Positions 8,711 through 21,428 of a stretch of DNA of 64,000 nucleotides are shown one piece after another (within the stretch, counting starts at the first letter, position 1; each line of letters opens with the position of its first letter). Origin of the DNA: Anaerolineaceae bacterium (GTDB taxonomy: Bacteria > Chloroflexota > Anaerolineae > Aggregatilineales > Phototrophicaceae); contig JACKCG010000009.1 in the NCBI GenBank assembly GCA_020634135.1, positions 62,001 through 126,000 of the forward strand. The letters are read 5' to 3'. Made by a program: the position numbers and the translations under genes. The notes below the pieces were generated by a model. That model was not told the origin of the DNA. It was given only the letters and a program-made list of their open reading frames with translations, and searched no databases.

Positions 8711-10195
8711 CTATGATGAGCGGGCGCAGCGAAACCCTATGTAGCTGCCCCCGTAGTCGGGATTGACTCCAGAGCGATGGGCGGCACGCAAGTCCCCCGT
8801 ATCATTACCGTCCCACGCACCACCCCGCAACACACGCAGGCTGCTAGTATCGCTATTGCTCTCATGGTCAGCATTATATGGATGATCCTGATACAACGAA
8901 CTCACCCATTCCCATACGTTGCCGCTCATATCCAGTGCCCTCACCCAGGATGCACCACCCAGTCTGCTGCCCACCTCAGCTGCCTGACCGTTGGAGTTTC
9001 CAAAGTAAACAACATTGTCGGCGTTGAATTCATTTCCCCAGGGATAAACGAGGCTTTCCGGCCCGCGTGCCGCGTATTCCCATTCGGCTTCGGTGGGCAG
9101 CCGCATTCCGCGCCGTTCACAGTAGTCGCGTGCTTCAAACCATGTAACGCCCTCCACCGGGCGATCATCGCCTGTGAAGGCAGGGGGGTTCGCCTGCGTG
9201 CCTCCCAGACGCCGGAAATGGGCTTGTGCAACTTCATACTTGTCGATCCAGAATGGCCGCTCAAAGCACTGTCGCTGTACTGGTTGTTCGTCGCTGTATA
9301 CTGTGCTACCCATCATGAAGCAGCCCGCCGGCACCAGCACCATCGTTATGCCATCAAAGTTGCGCTCAACGGGCGTCCAGTCGGCGTTGCGTGCCACAGG
9401 CGTCAGGGCGAGTTGTTCTGACGAGAGTGTGGGAGTGGCGGACAGGGCAATCAGAGTCGCAAATGCGGCGGTTTCGGTGGCTCCAGATTGCTGTGCAATG
9501 GCCGTCGCATTCGCGCTTTGAATCTGGTTTTCGGTTGCAATCAGGAAAGCTGTCTGGGTTGCTGCTGCTTGAGTCTGTTCGGCTTCTGTAGTCTGCAACT
9601 GCTGGAATCCACTGAGTGTGGAAGTCGTGTCATCGGGCGTTGCAGTTGGGTTTTGAGCAACGGCTGTTGTGGGGGTGGCATTGTCATTACCACTAAGATT
9701 GGTAAGCATGATCGCACCGATAACGATTACTGCAACCAGCACAAGTATTCCTATAACATACGTCGTTGGCTTGATTATGTTCTGTTTGGGGGGTGTAATC
9801 CATGCGCCGGATACCTGAGCCGGGGTAATGACTGCCGCGATCCGATCATAAAAGTCGTCAGCAGGCAGTTTGCCGCCCGTAACATTCACAAACTGTGTCG
9901 TAATCAGCAGCGCGAATTCTTTTCCCTCTAATAACACCGGAAAGATGGGCTTTCCTTCGCGTTGTGCCAGCAGGACTTCACGTTCCACCCATTCGGATTT
10001 TTCCGCATCAGGAGACATGACAACCACAAAAGCGGCGCAGTCCTCAATCGCTTTAACAATTGTCCGCCACCAGCGGTCGCCATAGTCAATGCGATCATCC
10101 AACCAGACATCGAATCCGCGCTGCCGGATGTCTTCCGCCAGTCCGCGAACATAGCGTTGATTCTTGCGACTATAGCTGATGAAAATGTGCGGCAT
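8711..10195 (-). CDS. TIR domain - transmembrane - FGE-sulfatase (C-type-lectin-fold) protein
   Basis: A 494-aa three-part protein. Residues 1-130 form a TIR domain: HIFISYSRKNQRYV, FDVWLDDRI, then SPDAEKSEWVERE with the likely NADase glutamate at 73. Residues 145-166 are a single membrane helix. A Gln/Thr/Ala-rich stalk follows to about 275. Residues 282-494 are a formylglycine-generating-enzyme-like domain (MVLVPAGCFMMGS, then TWFEARDYCERRGMRLPTEAEWEYAARG, then SGNVWEW). The enzyme cysteines of true FGE are not obvious, so this is probably a ligand-binding version. The last 40 residues (RVLRGGAWDGNDTGDLRAA...IGFRCA) resemble the variable region of diversity-generating retroelement targets. 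No reverse transcriptase lies in this window. A signalling or defence role is inferred. Confidence 0.87.
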   Translation of the reverse strand: MPHIFISYSRKNQRYVRGLAEDIRQRGFDVWLDDRIDYGDRWWRTIVKAIEDCAAFVVVMSPDAEKSEWVEREVLLAQREGKPIFPVLLEGKEFALLITTQFVNVTGGKLPADDFYDRIAAVITPAQVSGAWITPPKQNIIKPTTYVIGILVLVAVIVIGAIMLTNLSGNDNATPTTAVAQNPTATPDDTTSTLSGFQQLQTTEAEQTQAAATQTAFLIATENQIQSANATAIAQQSGATETAAFATLIALSATPTLSSEQLALTPVARNADWTPVERNFDGITMVLVPAGCFMMGSTVYSDEQPVQRQCFERPFWIDKYEVAQAHFRRLGGTQANPPAFTGDDRPVEGVTWFEARDYCERRGMRLPTEAEWEYAARGPESLVYPWGNEFNADNVVYFGNSNGQAAEVGSRLGGASWVRALDMSGNVWEWVSSLYQDHPYNADHESNSDTSSLRVLRGGAWDGNDTGDLRAAHRSGVNPDYGGSYIGFRCARSS

Positions 10196-10280
10196 AATAT
10201 TATTTCGGTGAATTGTGTATGAATATCCTCAATTATGCCGTTCGTCGCCCGTCAGCGCAACAAAATCGCCCCAGTCAGTT

Positions 10281-10304
10281 CGCTTCCCTGGCTCGAAGGA
10301 AGCG
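10281..10304 (-). terminator. Hairpin after the carbohydrate ABC operon
   Basis: CGCTTCC and GGAAGCG arms with a 10-nt loop lie 75-100 nt beyond the last permease stop. A short second hairpin (CCCG/CGGG) lies between. No strong U-run follows, so terminator strength is uncertain. Confidence 0.4.
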
Positions 10305-10377
10305 AGGGGTTACCAATGAATCCCGTTAGCGGGTTGGGTTTTGCCTGGCCGGGAAAACAGCGTGCCCGATCAAGACC

Positions 10378-11316
10378 CTACTCGCCGGTAATCCCGGTCA
10401 TTTCAACCGATTCAACAAACCACTTCTGTAATATAAAGTACATCACCAGCAGCGGCAGGATGTTCAAGAACGTGCCGCTCATCTTGACCGCTTCGTTCAG
10501 CCGGTCAAAGATATTGACTGTCCCCGGCGGGTAGAGGTTCTCGTAGGCCTGCGTGAACTTCGAAAGCTGCATGGGCAGAGTTGTGACACCGCCTTCCAGG
10601 AAGATCACGGTGAGGAAGGTTTCGTTCCAGTACCACACGATGGAGAAAATGAACGACACGATATAAGCGGGGAGCGCGGAAGGTACGGCGAGCGTAAGGA
10701 AAACGCGCATGTCGGAAGCCCCATCCAGCCGTGCCGATTCTTCCAGCACTTTGGGGAAGGAGATATAAGACTGGTAGAAGATCAGGATGAAGATAGCGCT
10801 CTTATAGCCCTGTCCCATCACGGCGGGCAGGATGAGCGCCAGCGGGTTGCCCAGCAGCCCCAGATTCCGGTAGGTCAGCATCTGCGGAATGACCGTGTTT
10901 TGCGGCGGGATGAGGAAAGTGGCGAGGAGGAGTATAAAGATGAGCGGCTTGCCCCGAAAGCGATAGCGTGCCAACCCATAACCCACCACCGAGGCGACGA
11001 TGACCTGGAGCATTGAAGGCACAATACTCATCGCAGCGGACGCCATCAGCGTGTTAGAGTAGTTCAACACGCGCAGCCCTTTAATGTAGTTGCCGAGATA
11101 AAACTCTGTTGGCACCCACTGCACCATCGGGTTGAGCAGATCGTCGGGGCTTTTGATACTGGTGACGAACATGAACAGCAGCGGCTGGAGATAGACGAAA
11201 CCGATAGCAATCAACAGGGCATACAAGGCAGCATTCATCGTCAGGCCGCGATGGGCGCGACTGCCAAACAGAAGCCAGCGAAAACGCTGGATGACCGGGT
11301 GATGGAAGATGCTCAT
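10378..11316 (-). CDS. Carbohydrate ABC transporter permease, MalG type (second pair)
   Basis: Inner-membrane permease, 312 aa, of the MalG/UgpE family. Six hydrophobic segments are visible and the EAA loop reads LEESARLDGASDMRVFLTLAVP (about residues 190-211). The start ATG overlaps the upstream stop as TAATG, implying translational coupling to the MalF-type partner. This is the last gene of the long minus-strand operon. No ATPase is encoded here; in such systems a shared MsmK/MalK-type ATPase encoded elsewhere usually serves several importers. Confidence 0.92.
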   Translation of the reverse strand: MSIFHHPVIQRFRWLLFGSRAHRGLTMNAALYALLIAIGFVYLQPLLFMFVTSIKSPDDLLNPMVQWVPTEFYLGNYIKGLRVLNYSNTLMASAAMSIVPSMLQVIVASVVGYGLARYRFRGKPLIFILLLATFLIPPQNTVIPQMLTYRNLGLLGNPLALILPAVMGQGYKSAIFILIFYQSYISFPKVLEESARLDGASDMRVFLTLAVPSALPAYIVSFIFSIVWYWNETFLTVIFLEGGVTTLPMQLSKFTQAYENLYPPGTVNIFDRLNEAVKMSGTFLNILPLLVMYFILQKWFVESVEMTGITGE

Positions 11317-12200
11317 TACCTCGTCCCCCTTCTCGCCCACTGCTGCAGGAACAGATAGACGATTGTCAGCAGGATAATCATCACGCCAAAGTAAATAAAG
11401 GCCATCGCGCTGGCGTAGCCAATTCCCCCCTGAACGTCATAGGTCCGGTCGTATATGTACCGGATAACTTTGTTTTCGGAGAAATGGGAGAGGGAGACGA
11501 TGGTGTAAATGGCATTGACCACCGTCGCCGTCGAAAGCGAAGGCAGGATGATCTTCCAGAATGTCGCCCAGCTCGAAGCCCCGTCAATGGCCGCCGCTTC
11601 GTAGATGCTTCTGTCCACTTTCTGCAAGCTCGCCAGGTAGATCAGGATTTGCACGCCTGAAAACCACAGGATGAGGATAAACGAGGTGAGCAGGTATTCA
11701 ACCGGGCTGCGCAGCGCGCGCGGCAGTTGTTCCAGGAATTCGATCACAGCCGGGATGGTGCTGATGCCGGGCGCAGCGGCGGCGCCCTGCGCGGTGAGTT
11801 CCTTAATGACCGGCCCGCTCGTGATGACAATCGGCAGAAAGAAGATCACGCGAAACAGCCCTTTGAACTTGAATTTGAGATTCAGGAACATCGCGATAAT
11901 CATCGCAAAAATCAGCACAATCGGCACTGAAACCAGCGTCTCGATGGTATAGCCAATCAGCAGTTCGATAAAGTTGGGGTCGGTGAACAGCGCACGGGTA
12001 TAGTTTGCCCATTCGACAAAGTTCAGGTTGATGCTGGCGGTTGTCACCGTGACCTGGTTGAAGCTGTAGCGAAAGGTTTCGATGAGCGGCAGTAAGGTAA
12101 AGAGCAAGAAGCCCACGACCCATATCAGGATGAAGCCGTAACCATGCAAGGCTTCACGAGTGCGGAGACTGATCTCGCGGCGAGGGCTGTAACCTGTCAT
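11316..12200 (-). CDS. Carbohydrate ABC transporter permease, MalF/UgpA type (second pair)
   Basis: Permease partner of the next gene, 294 aa. Six transmembrane segments are visible. The EAA loop is YEAAAIDGASSWATFWKIILP (about residues 200-220). Between the second and third helices is a longer external loop (LTAQGAAAAPGISTIPAVIEFLEQLP), as in UgpA/LplB-like proteins linked to large binding proteins. Its ATG overlaps the stop of the DUF5696-like gene as ATGA. Confidence 0.92.
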   Translation of the reverse strand: MTGYSPRREISLRTREALHGYGFILIWVVGFLLFTLLPLIETFRYSFNQVTVTTASINLNFVEWANYTRALFTDPNFIELLIGYTIETLVSVPIVLIFAMIIAMFLNLKFKFKGLFRVIFFLPIVITSGPVIKELTAQGAAAAPGISTIPAVIEFLEQLPRALRSPVEYLLTSFILILWFSGVQILIYLASLQKVDRSIYEAAAIDGASSWATFWKIILPSLSTATVVNAIYTIVSLSHFSENKVIRYIYDRTYDVQGGIGYASAMAFIYFGVMIILLTIVYLFLQQWARRGTR

Positions 12201-14362
12201 CGTCCATTCTCCAAAAGCAAGGCGTTTTTCGCCTCGATGGTAATCCCGTCCAGTGAGAAGGGTTGGTTATTGTAGTTGACCATGATTTGCTGGCCGCTGG
12301 CATAGGTTGTCGCAAACACACCCGCCGCCAGTTGTTCGTGAGCGACGATTTCCTGCCCGCGCACGGGGGCGAGCAGGGCGTTCAGCCACGCATAGGTCTG
12401 CCGGATTTCATCGCCCCACTGCGCATAGGACGACGTGTAAATCCAGGAAGACCGGGTATTGAGCATATTGGCGGTGGCTTCGTAGGTGAGGAAGTATGAC
12501 GGGTAAATGCCATACTCCACCTGCCGCAGCAGGTCCTGCTGCCGGTTAGAAGAAAAATTGAGCACGGGGCCGTAATAAGGCATATAGCCCGCCAGCACAA
12601 CCGGCAGGAAGGGGACAGGCTCGGAGGTGTAGATGTAGCCGTTGTCGCCCAGCGGCATATCGTAGTAGGCCTGCGCCAGCCCCAGGAGATAGTCATTAGG
12701 GCGGTAAATGCCCAGGCGCAAGGGCGATTCATCCAGCAGGGTCTGGTAAGCCGCAATCGCGGCCTCGCGGTTGAGCGGGTTGTCGCGGCGGAAGTCGCTG
12801 TAAAGCGTCGAGCCGATACTGTCGAGCGCCAGCCCCGTATCAGGCTGCGCGGCCACATCATGGCTCAGGGCGGTGTACCGCTCCTGCAGGGCATCCAGGG
12901 TGAAGTAATGATTATAATGGCGGCTGTAGCCTTCCAGGATGACGTTGGTGATCGCCATCGCCAGGTCGTTTCGGGGCGAATACCCGGATTCTCCCCACAG
13001 CGCCACTTGCGGCTCAAAGTAGAGCGAGAAGTGCCCGCCTTCTGCCGTGATTTCTCCCGCCAGGGCGTTCAGGTCGCCCAGACTGCCCAGGCCGCCCTCC
13101 AGCGCCACCCAGGTCGGTGGCATTGTGGTAGCGCCGAACGGCTGCCAGCCGTAATAGATGACCTCCGGGTTCGGCAGTTGCAGCCCGTCCAGAATCTCGC
13201 GCACCTGCGCGATAGTTGTCATCGGGATGAAGCGATCCCAGAAGAGGACTTCTTCCTTGTCCCCGCCCAGAAATTCCAGGCGAATGCCGATGTCCGGATT
13301 CGCGTCATCGTTCCGGTGCAAAAGGCCCTTGTCCAGCAGATAGCGTTGGTAACTGCGTGCCATACCGACGTAATCCGCCGCTTCGCCGGTGAGGAAGCGA
13401 TAGTGCAGCACAACATCAAAGGTGTTCGTCTGCCGTTGGACGGTGGTCACGCCCGCGCCTGAGCGGTTGGTGGCCTGGAAGTACGTCTCGTTGTAGATAA
13501 AGGCGTTGTAGACAAAATTGAAATTGGTGATGATACCAGCCGGGTGCGCCTGCGCTTCTCCGTAGGCCGCGCCTTTTTCGACAACCGAGATGAAGGCGTT
13601 TTCCTTCTCGCCATGCACCATGCCAAACACCGGTAAGGAAGCCGGATAAGGCGGGACAGTATATCCATCGTAGGGCATGACGGCCAGGATGCCCAGATCA
13701 GAGCCGTAATAACGCGCATAGAGCATATTCCGGGCTTTGGTCGTCTCTGCGAATCGGATCAGACTGCCGATACCATCCGGCACGAACATATAGCCCGGCA
13801 CGCTGCCGCCGCGAGTCGCGCCCAGAAACGGGTAGACATAGACACGTCCCAGCCGGAAGTCGGGACTTCCCTCCTGGATGGTGGCAGAGGGCACTTCGAC
13901 CCGTACACCGTCCGGCTCAAGTTGCAGGATCACCCCAACGGTGATGCCGTAATCGTCAAATGTCACCAGTGCCGAGACGCCCCCCTCAATGGGCGTGACT
14001 TCCAGCGTGTGATTCGTGTTGGCGATGGAGACGCGCTTGTTGACGGCTTTCTGGTCAAGATATTCGATACTGATTCCGCTCTGGGCAAACGCCCGCCAGG
14101 ACGTATTGAGCCGATCCCCCTCGATAGTCTCATCAATCCCGGAATGCCACAGGTAATTACTGCGTTTATCCAGTAACTTGAATGCCAGGGTGGCGGAATC
14201 AACGTAGAGTTGGAACTGGTCGTTTTCAGCCGCCATCTGGTAGGAAGGGGGGATCTCCTGGGCAAGCACAGCGGCGCCGGATGGCGCGAGGATAGCCGGC
14301 AAACACAGAAGAACCAGCAGCAGCGCAGCCCGGAAGGGTACGCGATGACGATATTGCGGCAT
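12197..14362 (-). CDS. DUF5696-like secreted protein of a carbohydrate operon
   Basis: About 721 aa with an N-terminal signal (RAALLLVLLCLPAILA, ending near VLAQE). The beginning of the mature part (YQMAAENDQFQLYVDSATLAFKLLDKRSNYLWHS) matches what I remember of DUF5696. The central part (EVIYYGWQPFGATTMPPTWVALEGGLGSLGDLNALAGEI... YFEPQVALWG) has the look of a TIM-barrel glycosidase. The family is known next to LplB/LplC-like permeases and Yip1 proteins, but its activity is not settled. The ATG at 14362 is the simplest start. A GTG at 14383, overlapping the previous stop, is the alternative. Confidence 0.75.
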   Translation of the reverse strand: MPQYRHRVPFRAALLLVLLCLPAILAPSGAAVLAQEIPPSYQMAAENDQFQLYVDSATLAFKLLDKRSNYLWHSGIDETIEGDRLNTSWRAFAQSGISIEYLDQKAVNKRVSIANTNHTLEVTPIEGGVSALVTFDDYGITVGVILQLEPDGVRVEVPSATIQEGSPDFRLGRVYVYPFLGATRGGSVPGYMFVPDGIGSLIRFAETTKARNMLYARYYGSDLGILAVMPYDGYTVPPYPASLPVFGMVHGEKENAFISVVEKGAAYGEAQAHPAGIITNFNFVYNAFIYNETYFQATNRSGAGVTTVQRQTNTFDVVLHYRFLTGEAADYVGMARSYQRYLLDKGLLHRNDDANPDIGIRLEFLGGDKEEVLFWDRFIPMTTIAQVREILDGLQLPNPEVIYYGWQPFGATTMPPTWVALEGGLGSLGDLNALAGEITAEGGHFSLYFEPQVALWGESGYSPRNDLAMAITNVILEGYSRHYNHYFTLDALQERYTALSHDVAAQPDTGLALDSIGSTLYSDFRRDNPLNREAAIAAYQTLLDESPLRLGIYRPNDYLLGLAQAYYDMPLGDNGYIYTSEPVPFLPVVLAGYMPYYGPVLNFSSNRQQDLLRQVEYGIYPSYFLTYEATANMLNTRSSWIYTSSYAQWGDEIRQTYAWLNALLAPVRGQEIVAHEQLAAGVFATTYASGQQIMVNYNNQPFSLDGITIEAKNALLLENGR

Positions 14363-14375
14363 GAGAGTGCTGAAG

Positions 14376-16388
14376 TTAGCCACGCAAACCAGCCTCCTGA
14401 ACGATTGCCAGAATGAACTCATACAGTTGGTTGAACAGCACATAAAGGATGTAGCCCGTCAGGAGGAACATCGCCATCGTGAACAGCGTAGCGAGGATGT
14501 TGCGCACGGTTTCGGAAAACGAGTAGTTATGAATCTCCTTGACCATGATGACAAGCATCACCCCGGTCCAGAACCAGATGAGCTGGTTGGAGAACGTAAA
14601 GATAAACGCCTCGTTGAGCGTCAGCAGGTTGGAGAGCAGCGTTACCGGCAGCGCGAACAAGACATACGGGAACAGGCTGTAGGCGCTGCCGATGATGACA
14701 TCGCGCAGACGACCTTCTCCATCGCTGATGTCGGCAATCAGGTAGTTGGCGATATTCCATAAAAGGATCGGCACAATCGTGTAGGTGACTTCTGTTTCCG
14801 GCTGAATTTGCCATGAGGTGGCATAGGGGCTGAATACGAATCCGGTCAGATAGAGCGAGATAACGCGCACAGCCAGCACCCAGGCGTAAATGAGAAACGC
14901 GAAAAGGAGGCTGCCGCGCAGACTCTGCTTGATGTAGTAGAAGCTGTCGGCGGGCTGTTTGATGAAGCGGAACATGAAAACAAAGTCGTCCACCAGGTGG
15001 ATTTTCTGTGCTGCCCGCGCCCAGCGCCGCAGCGGATCCAGCCACTTGCGGCGGCGTTCCAGCCGCGTGAAGACACTGAGGAACACCCACCCACCGAAAA
15101 ATACGCCCAGGGCGCCGCCCAGATACCGCTGCAAAACGGCGTTACGCAGCTCCCAGAAGGTTTCAGAATAGCCGTTGCGGTCTTCGGCATAGCGGTAGTA
15201 CGCCAGGGCGCTGGTGTAGTCAGTCTCCTTGTAATCGGCGTTGGCGAGGCCCTGATACGCCATGATGACCAGCCCGTTATAGTTCAGCACATCCTCGAAG
15301 TAGGGTCTGGCTTCCGTGTAAAAGCCTTCCATATAAAGGCGCACGCCGTCATGCAGCCGTCTGGCAAAATCAGTGACCTGATAAGTGACAATGGCATTCT
15401 TGCTCTTATCCAGCACGTAAAGGTTTTCGCCCACACGCTCAATGGCGGTGGGGTTGCTCAGCAGGCCAAGCCGCTGATCGCCTCTATCCTGTGTGCCAAA
15501 AACGAACAGGAGCGTGCCGTCCAGGTCGTATTCGAAAATACTGCCATTCGAGTCTACCGCCAGCATCAGGCCGTCTTCGGTGACATCAATATCCCGGAAG
15601 GTTCTTGAGCCGTACATCCCGCGATCAAACAGGTTCCTGCCGGCGATATTGAACTTGCGGATACTCTTGTTTCTCTCTGTGCCTGCGGTAATCGTATAAA
15701 CGAGTGAACGACTGTCAATCGTGACGTTGGAAGGCGATGCCGCCTCATTTTTGATGAACTGTTCCAACTGCTCATCCGTCAGGAACAGCCGTTGCAGGAT
15801 CATCTTGAGCGACATTTCCGCCGAATTTGCCCCGAAGTAACCAATGAAGTTGCCATTGGTGTTCATCATAACCAGCCCGTTCACCGAGCCTTCGCTGACA
15901 ATATAAAGGTTCTTGCGGGCGTCTACGGCGATTTTGCGCGGCAGGAATTCCCGGTTCGCGCCGAACAGCGGCTCTGAGGGACGGCCAAACTCATGAACCA
16001 GATCGCCGTCTGCATCCAGGATAACAATCGTGTTCTTGCCGGCATCGGCGATATACAGCGTGCTATCCTCGTCCACGAACAGGCCGGTTGGCGATTGCAG
16101 AATCCCCTGCCCGAACTCCGCCACGATCTGGAATTCCGCATCGAGTTTGACAATACGCCTATTGCCCGTATCAGCAATGTAGAGGAAGCCGTCCGGCGCG
16201 AAAAACATATCTTCGGGGCCAGACAAGGGGAGGTCAATTTCATCAAGCGGCGTATAGGCAGCCTGTGTCGGCCAGAGAAACCCGCCCGGCCCTAACGTCC
16301 CGGTGGTATAGGGGGATTGCGCCCGCACCGGCACGGTGACAGCCGAAAGCCCGATCAGGAGGGATACGAGCAGCAGAACCTTTTTCAT
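14376..16388 (-). CDS. NHL-repeat / Yip1-domain membrane protein
   Basis: A 670-aa chimera. A signal peptide (MKKVLLLVSLLIGLSAVTVP) is followed by an extracellular NHL-type propeller (residues 45-340; repeats such as PDGFLYIADTGNRRIVKLD and DSTLYIADAGKNTIVILD). A short TPR-like segment (ALAYYRYAEDRNGYSETFWELR) leads to one membrane helix near 425. The C-terminal part (about 455-670) is a Yip1-like bundle with about five membrane helices. Its start overlaps the permease stop as ATGA. Yip1 proteins with this architecture occur in Firmicutes oligosaccharide transport operons. A role in substrate sensing or transporter assembly is inferred, not shown. Confidence 0.82.
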   Translation of the reverse strand: MKKVLLLVSLLIGLSAVTVPVRAQSPYTTGTLGPGGFLWPTQAAYTPLDEIDLPLSGPEDMFFAPDGFLYIADTGNRRIVKLDAEFQIVAEFGQGILQSPTGLFVDEDSTLYIADAGKNTIVILDADGDLVHEFGRPSEPLFGANREFLPRKIAVDARKNLYIVSEGSVNGLVMMNTNGNFIGYFGANSAEMSLKMILQRLFLTDEQLEQFIKNEAASPSNVTIDSRSLVYTITAGTERNKSIRKFNIAGRNLFDRGMYGSRTFRDIDVTEDGLMLAVDSNGSIFEYDLDGTLLFVFGTQDRGDQRLGLLSNPTAIERVGENLYVLDKSKNAIVTYQVTDFARRLHDGVRLYMEGFYTEARPYFEDVLNYNGLVIMAYQGLANADYKETDYTSALAYYRYAEDRNGYSETFWELRNAVLQRYLGGALGVFFGGWVFLSVFTRLERRRKWLDPLRRWARAAQKIHLVDDFVFMFRFIKQPADSFYYIKQSLRGSLLFAFLIYAWVLAVRVISLYLTGFVFSPYATSWQIQPETEVTYTIVPILLWNIANYLIADISDGEGRLRDVIIGSAYSLFPYVLFALPVTLLSNLLTLNEAFIFTFSNQLIWFWTGVMLVIMVKEIHNYSFSETVRNILATLFTMAMFLLTGYILYVLFNQLYEFILAIVQEAGLRG

Positions 16389-17296
16389 TTCAACCCCGAG
16401 TGAGACATGGTACTCATCACCTGCCGTTGTAGAAAAATGAAAATAATCAGGTTGGGCAAAAACATAATCAGCGCCGCCGCCGCCGCGATCCCCTGCCCGG
16501 CTACGGTGTTGGCGGTGGTCGTCGTAGTGGCGGTCAACGTGCCGAGATAGAAGGCCAGAGTCCGCAGACTCTCATCGTTGATGTAGAGCGTCGAAATATC
16601 GGCGTTGTTCCAGGCTGCCTGAAAGGTGAGAATGGCAATGGTAGCGAGGGCGGGGCGAATCATCGGCAGAACAATGCGCCAGTAGATCCACCAGTCGGAA
16701 GCGCCATCAATCTGCGCCGCTTCGAGCACTTCGTCCGGGATGCTGTCCATGAACTGCTTGAGCAGGAACAAGCCAACCGGCATCGCCAGGACAGGCAGAA
16801 TGTGTACCCAGAACGTGTTGAGCAGGCTGAGTCTTTCGATCACCAGGAAGCGCGGGATAGTCACCGCAATTGGCACGAACATCAGCGCCACGTTGTTGAT
16901 GGCGAAAAGGGTCTTTTTGAGCTTAAAGCGTTTTTTAGAGAGCGCATACGCCGCCATACTGGAGACCACGATGGAAGCCAGCACGGTGACAATCGTGATA
17001 GCGACACTGTTGAACAGATAGCGGCTGACCGGAATGCCCGAAGTGGATAGTTTTGCGAACAAATCCGTGAAATTCTTGGTCGTCGGGTTGACGACGAAGA
17101 AGCGCGGCGGGAAAGCGAACAATTCGTCCGGCGGCTTGAAGGCATTGGAGAATATGTAGATGATGGGCAGCAGCATGAAAATCGCCAGCGGCACCAGGAT
17201 GACGTAGAACTTGATCTGGCTGACGTGAAAGCCCTGTGGGTTGATGCCCCGGTTTCTGACCCCGGTATAACGGCTGTACCATTTCTTCTTCTTCAT
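16385..17296 (-). CDS. Carbohydrate ABC transporter permease, MalG type (first pair)
   Basis: Permease of 303 aa with six hydrophobic segments. The EAA loop is LEAAQIDGASDWWIYWRIVLP (about residues 190-210). The basic N-terminus (MKKKKWYSRYTGVRNRG) follows the positive-inside rule. It starts 5 bp after the MalF-type partner and overlaps the NHL/Yip1 gene. This pair and the pair at 10378-12200 are different in sequence, so the operon encodes two complete permease heterodimers. Confidence 0.92.
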   Translation of the reverse strand: MKKKKWYSRYTGVRNRGINPQGFHVSQIKFYVILVPLAIFMLLPIIYIFSNAFKPPDELFAFPPRFFVVNPTTKNFTDLFAKLSTSGIPVSRYLFNSVAITIVTVLASIVVSSMAAYALSKKRFKLKKTLFAINNVALMFVPIAVTIPRFLVIERLSLLNTFWVHILPVLAMPVGLFLLKQFMDSIPDEVLEAAQIDGASDWWIYWRIVLPMIRPALATIAILTFQAAWNNADISTLYINDESLRTLAFYLGTLTATTTTTANTVAGQGIAAAAALIMFLPNLIIFIFLQRQVMSTMSHSGLK

Positions 17297-17301
17297 CGTG
17301 C

Positions 17302-18253
17302 TTATGCCTCGCTGGCAAATAGGCGCGTGGCGACCCGCGAAAAGAAAAGTACCATCAACAGCAAGACCACCGAAATGGCGGCGGCATAGCCCATCTCATA
17401 GCGCAGAAAGCCGTAGTCCTCGATATGATTGACAATCAACTGTCCGGCATATTGCGGCGTTGGATTGGCCCCGGAAAGCGTGACACCGATTGCCCCGGCC
17501 TGGAACGTGCCGACAATCGCCATCACCGCCCCAAAGAGCATTTGCGGCCTCATCGAGGGGATAGTGATGTAGAAAATTTCCTGCCAGCGGCTGCTCATCC
17601 CGTCCATAGCGGCGGCTTCGTACAGTTCCGGGCTGATCTCCAGGATGCCCGCCAGCATCGCCAGGAAGCCAATGCCCATACTGCTCCACAGCGTGACCAC
17701 AATCATAATCGGCATCAGATACTGCGGTGATTGCAGCCATTGAATCGGCTCCCGCAGCAGATTTAAACCCATCAGGAAACTGTTCAGATAGCCGGTCTGA
17801 TCGCCGCTGAAAAGGGTCTTCCACACGACAGCCATTGCAACCCCGGCAGTCATGGAGGGCGAGTATAAGATCAGCGCAAAGATCGTCCGGGGAATTCGGG
17901 GGAGCTGTGCCAGCATCCACGCCAGCAAAAAAGCCAGCGCATACCCGCCCGGCCCGACAATCACCGCAAACTGGATGGTGTTGGACAGAACGTACTTCAT
18001 GAAAGTATCGTCCTGCGTAATCAGGGAAATGTAGTTATTCAGCCCGATGAAGTGGGGCGGCTGGATGGCATCGAAAAAGGTGAACGAGAGCAGAAACGCG
18101 GCCAGCACCGGCACAACGATGAAGACGATAAACAACAGCGCGTAGATGGACAGGAAAGCGTAAGCGCTGCCCTCTTTATTGAGCCATCTCTGGAAAGACT
18201 CCCTGATCGGGAGCGCAGACACATTGCCTTCTTTACTGAGCGGGAAAGACCTT

Positions 18254-18264
<11 letters not shown>
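17302..18264 (-). CDS. Carbohydrate ABC transporter permease, MalF type (first pair)
   Basis: Permease of 320 aa with six hydrophobic segments. The EAA loop is YEAAAMDGMSSRWQEIFYITIP (about residues 211-232). The gene overlaps the end of the large binding-protein gene by 11 bp, so the two are translated together. The large protein is therefore the most likely binding partner of this permease pair. Confidence 0.92.
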
Positions 18265-21238
<2,974 letters not shown>

Positions 21239-21381
21239 CGCCAAATCTCCGGTTGCGGTATGAGACACTGCTCTGCAGGCATGACGCGATCACTTCATTT
21301 TCGCAGGGGCATTTCGCCCCCACTGTCGGTCAACTGCGGAATGCCTGATTCAAATCTGCATGATCGTGCCCGGCATATTCC

Positions 21382-21417
21382 GAAAAGGGGAACGTGATGC
21401 TGCCACCACGTTCCCCT
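21382..21417 (-). terminator. Intrinsic terminator/attenuator between the two binding-protein genes
   Basis: Perfect 11-bp stem (AGGGGAACGTG / CACGTTCCCCT) with a 10-nt loop, followed on the minus strand by TTTT. It starts about 10 nt after the stop of the first binding-protein gene. It should end most transcripts there, so that the small binding protein is made in excess over the membrane parts. Confidence 0.8.
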
Positions 21418-21428
21418 GCGACACATAA

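Noticed and set aside
10281..10340. Riboswitch-like hairpins beyond the ABC operon
   Set aside because: Only two simple hairpins at the 3' side of the operon; no conserved aptamer core.
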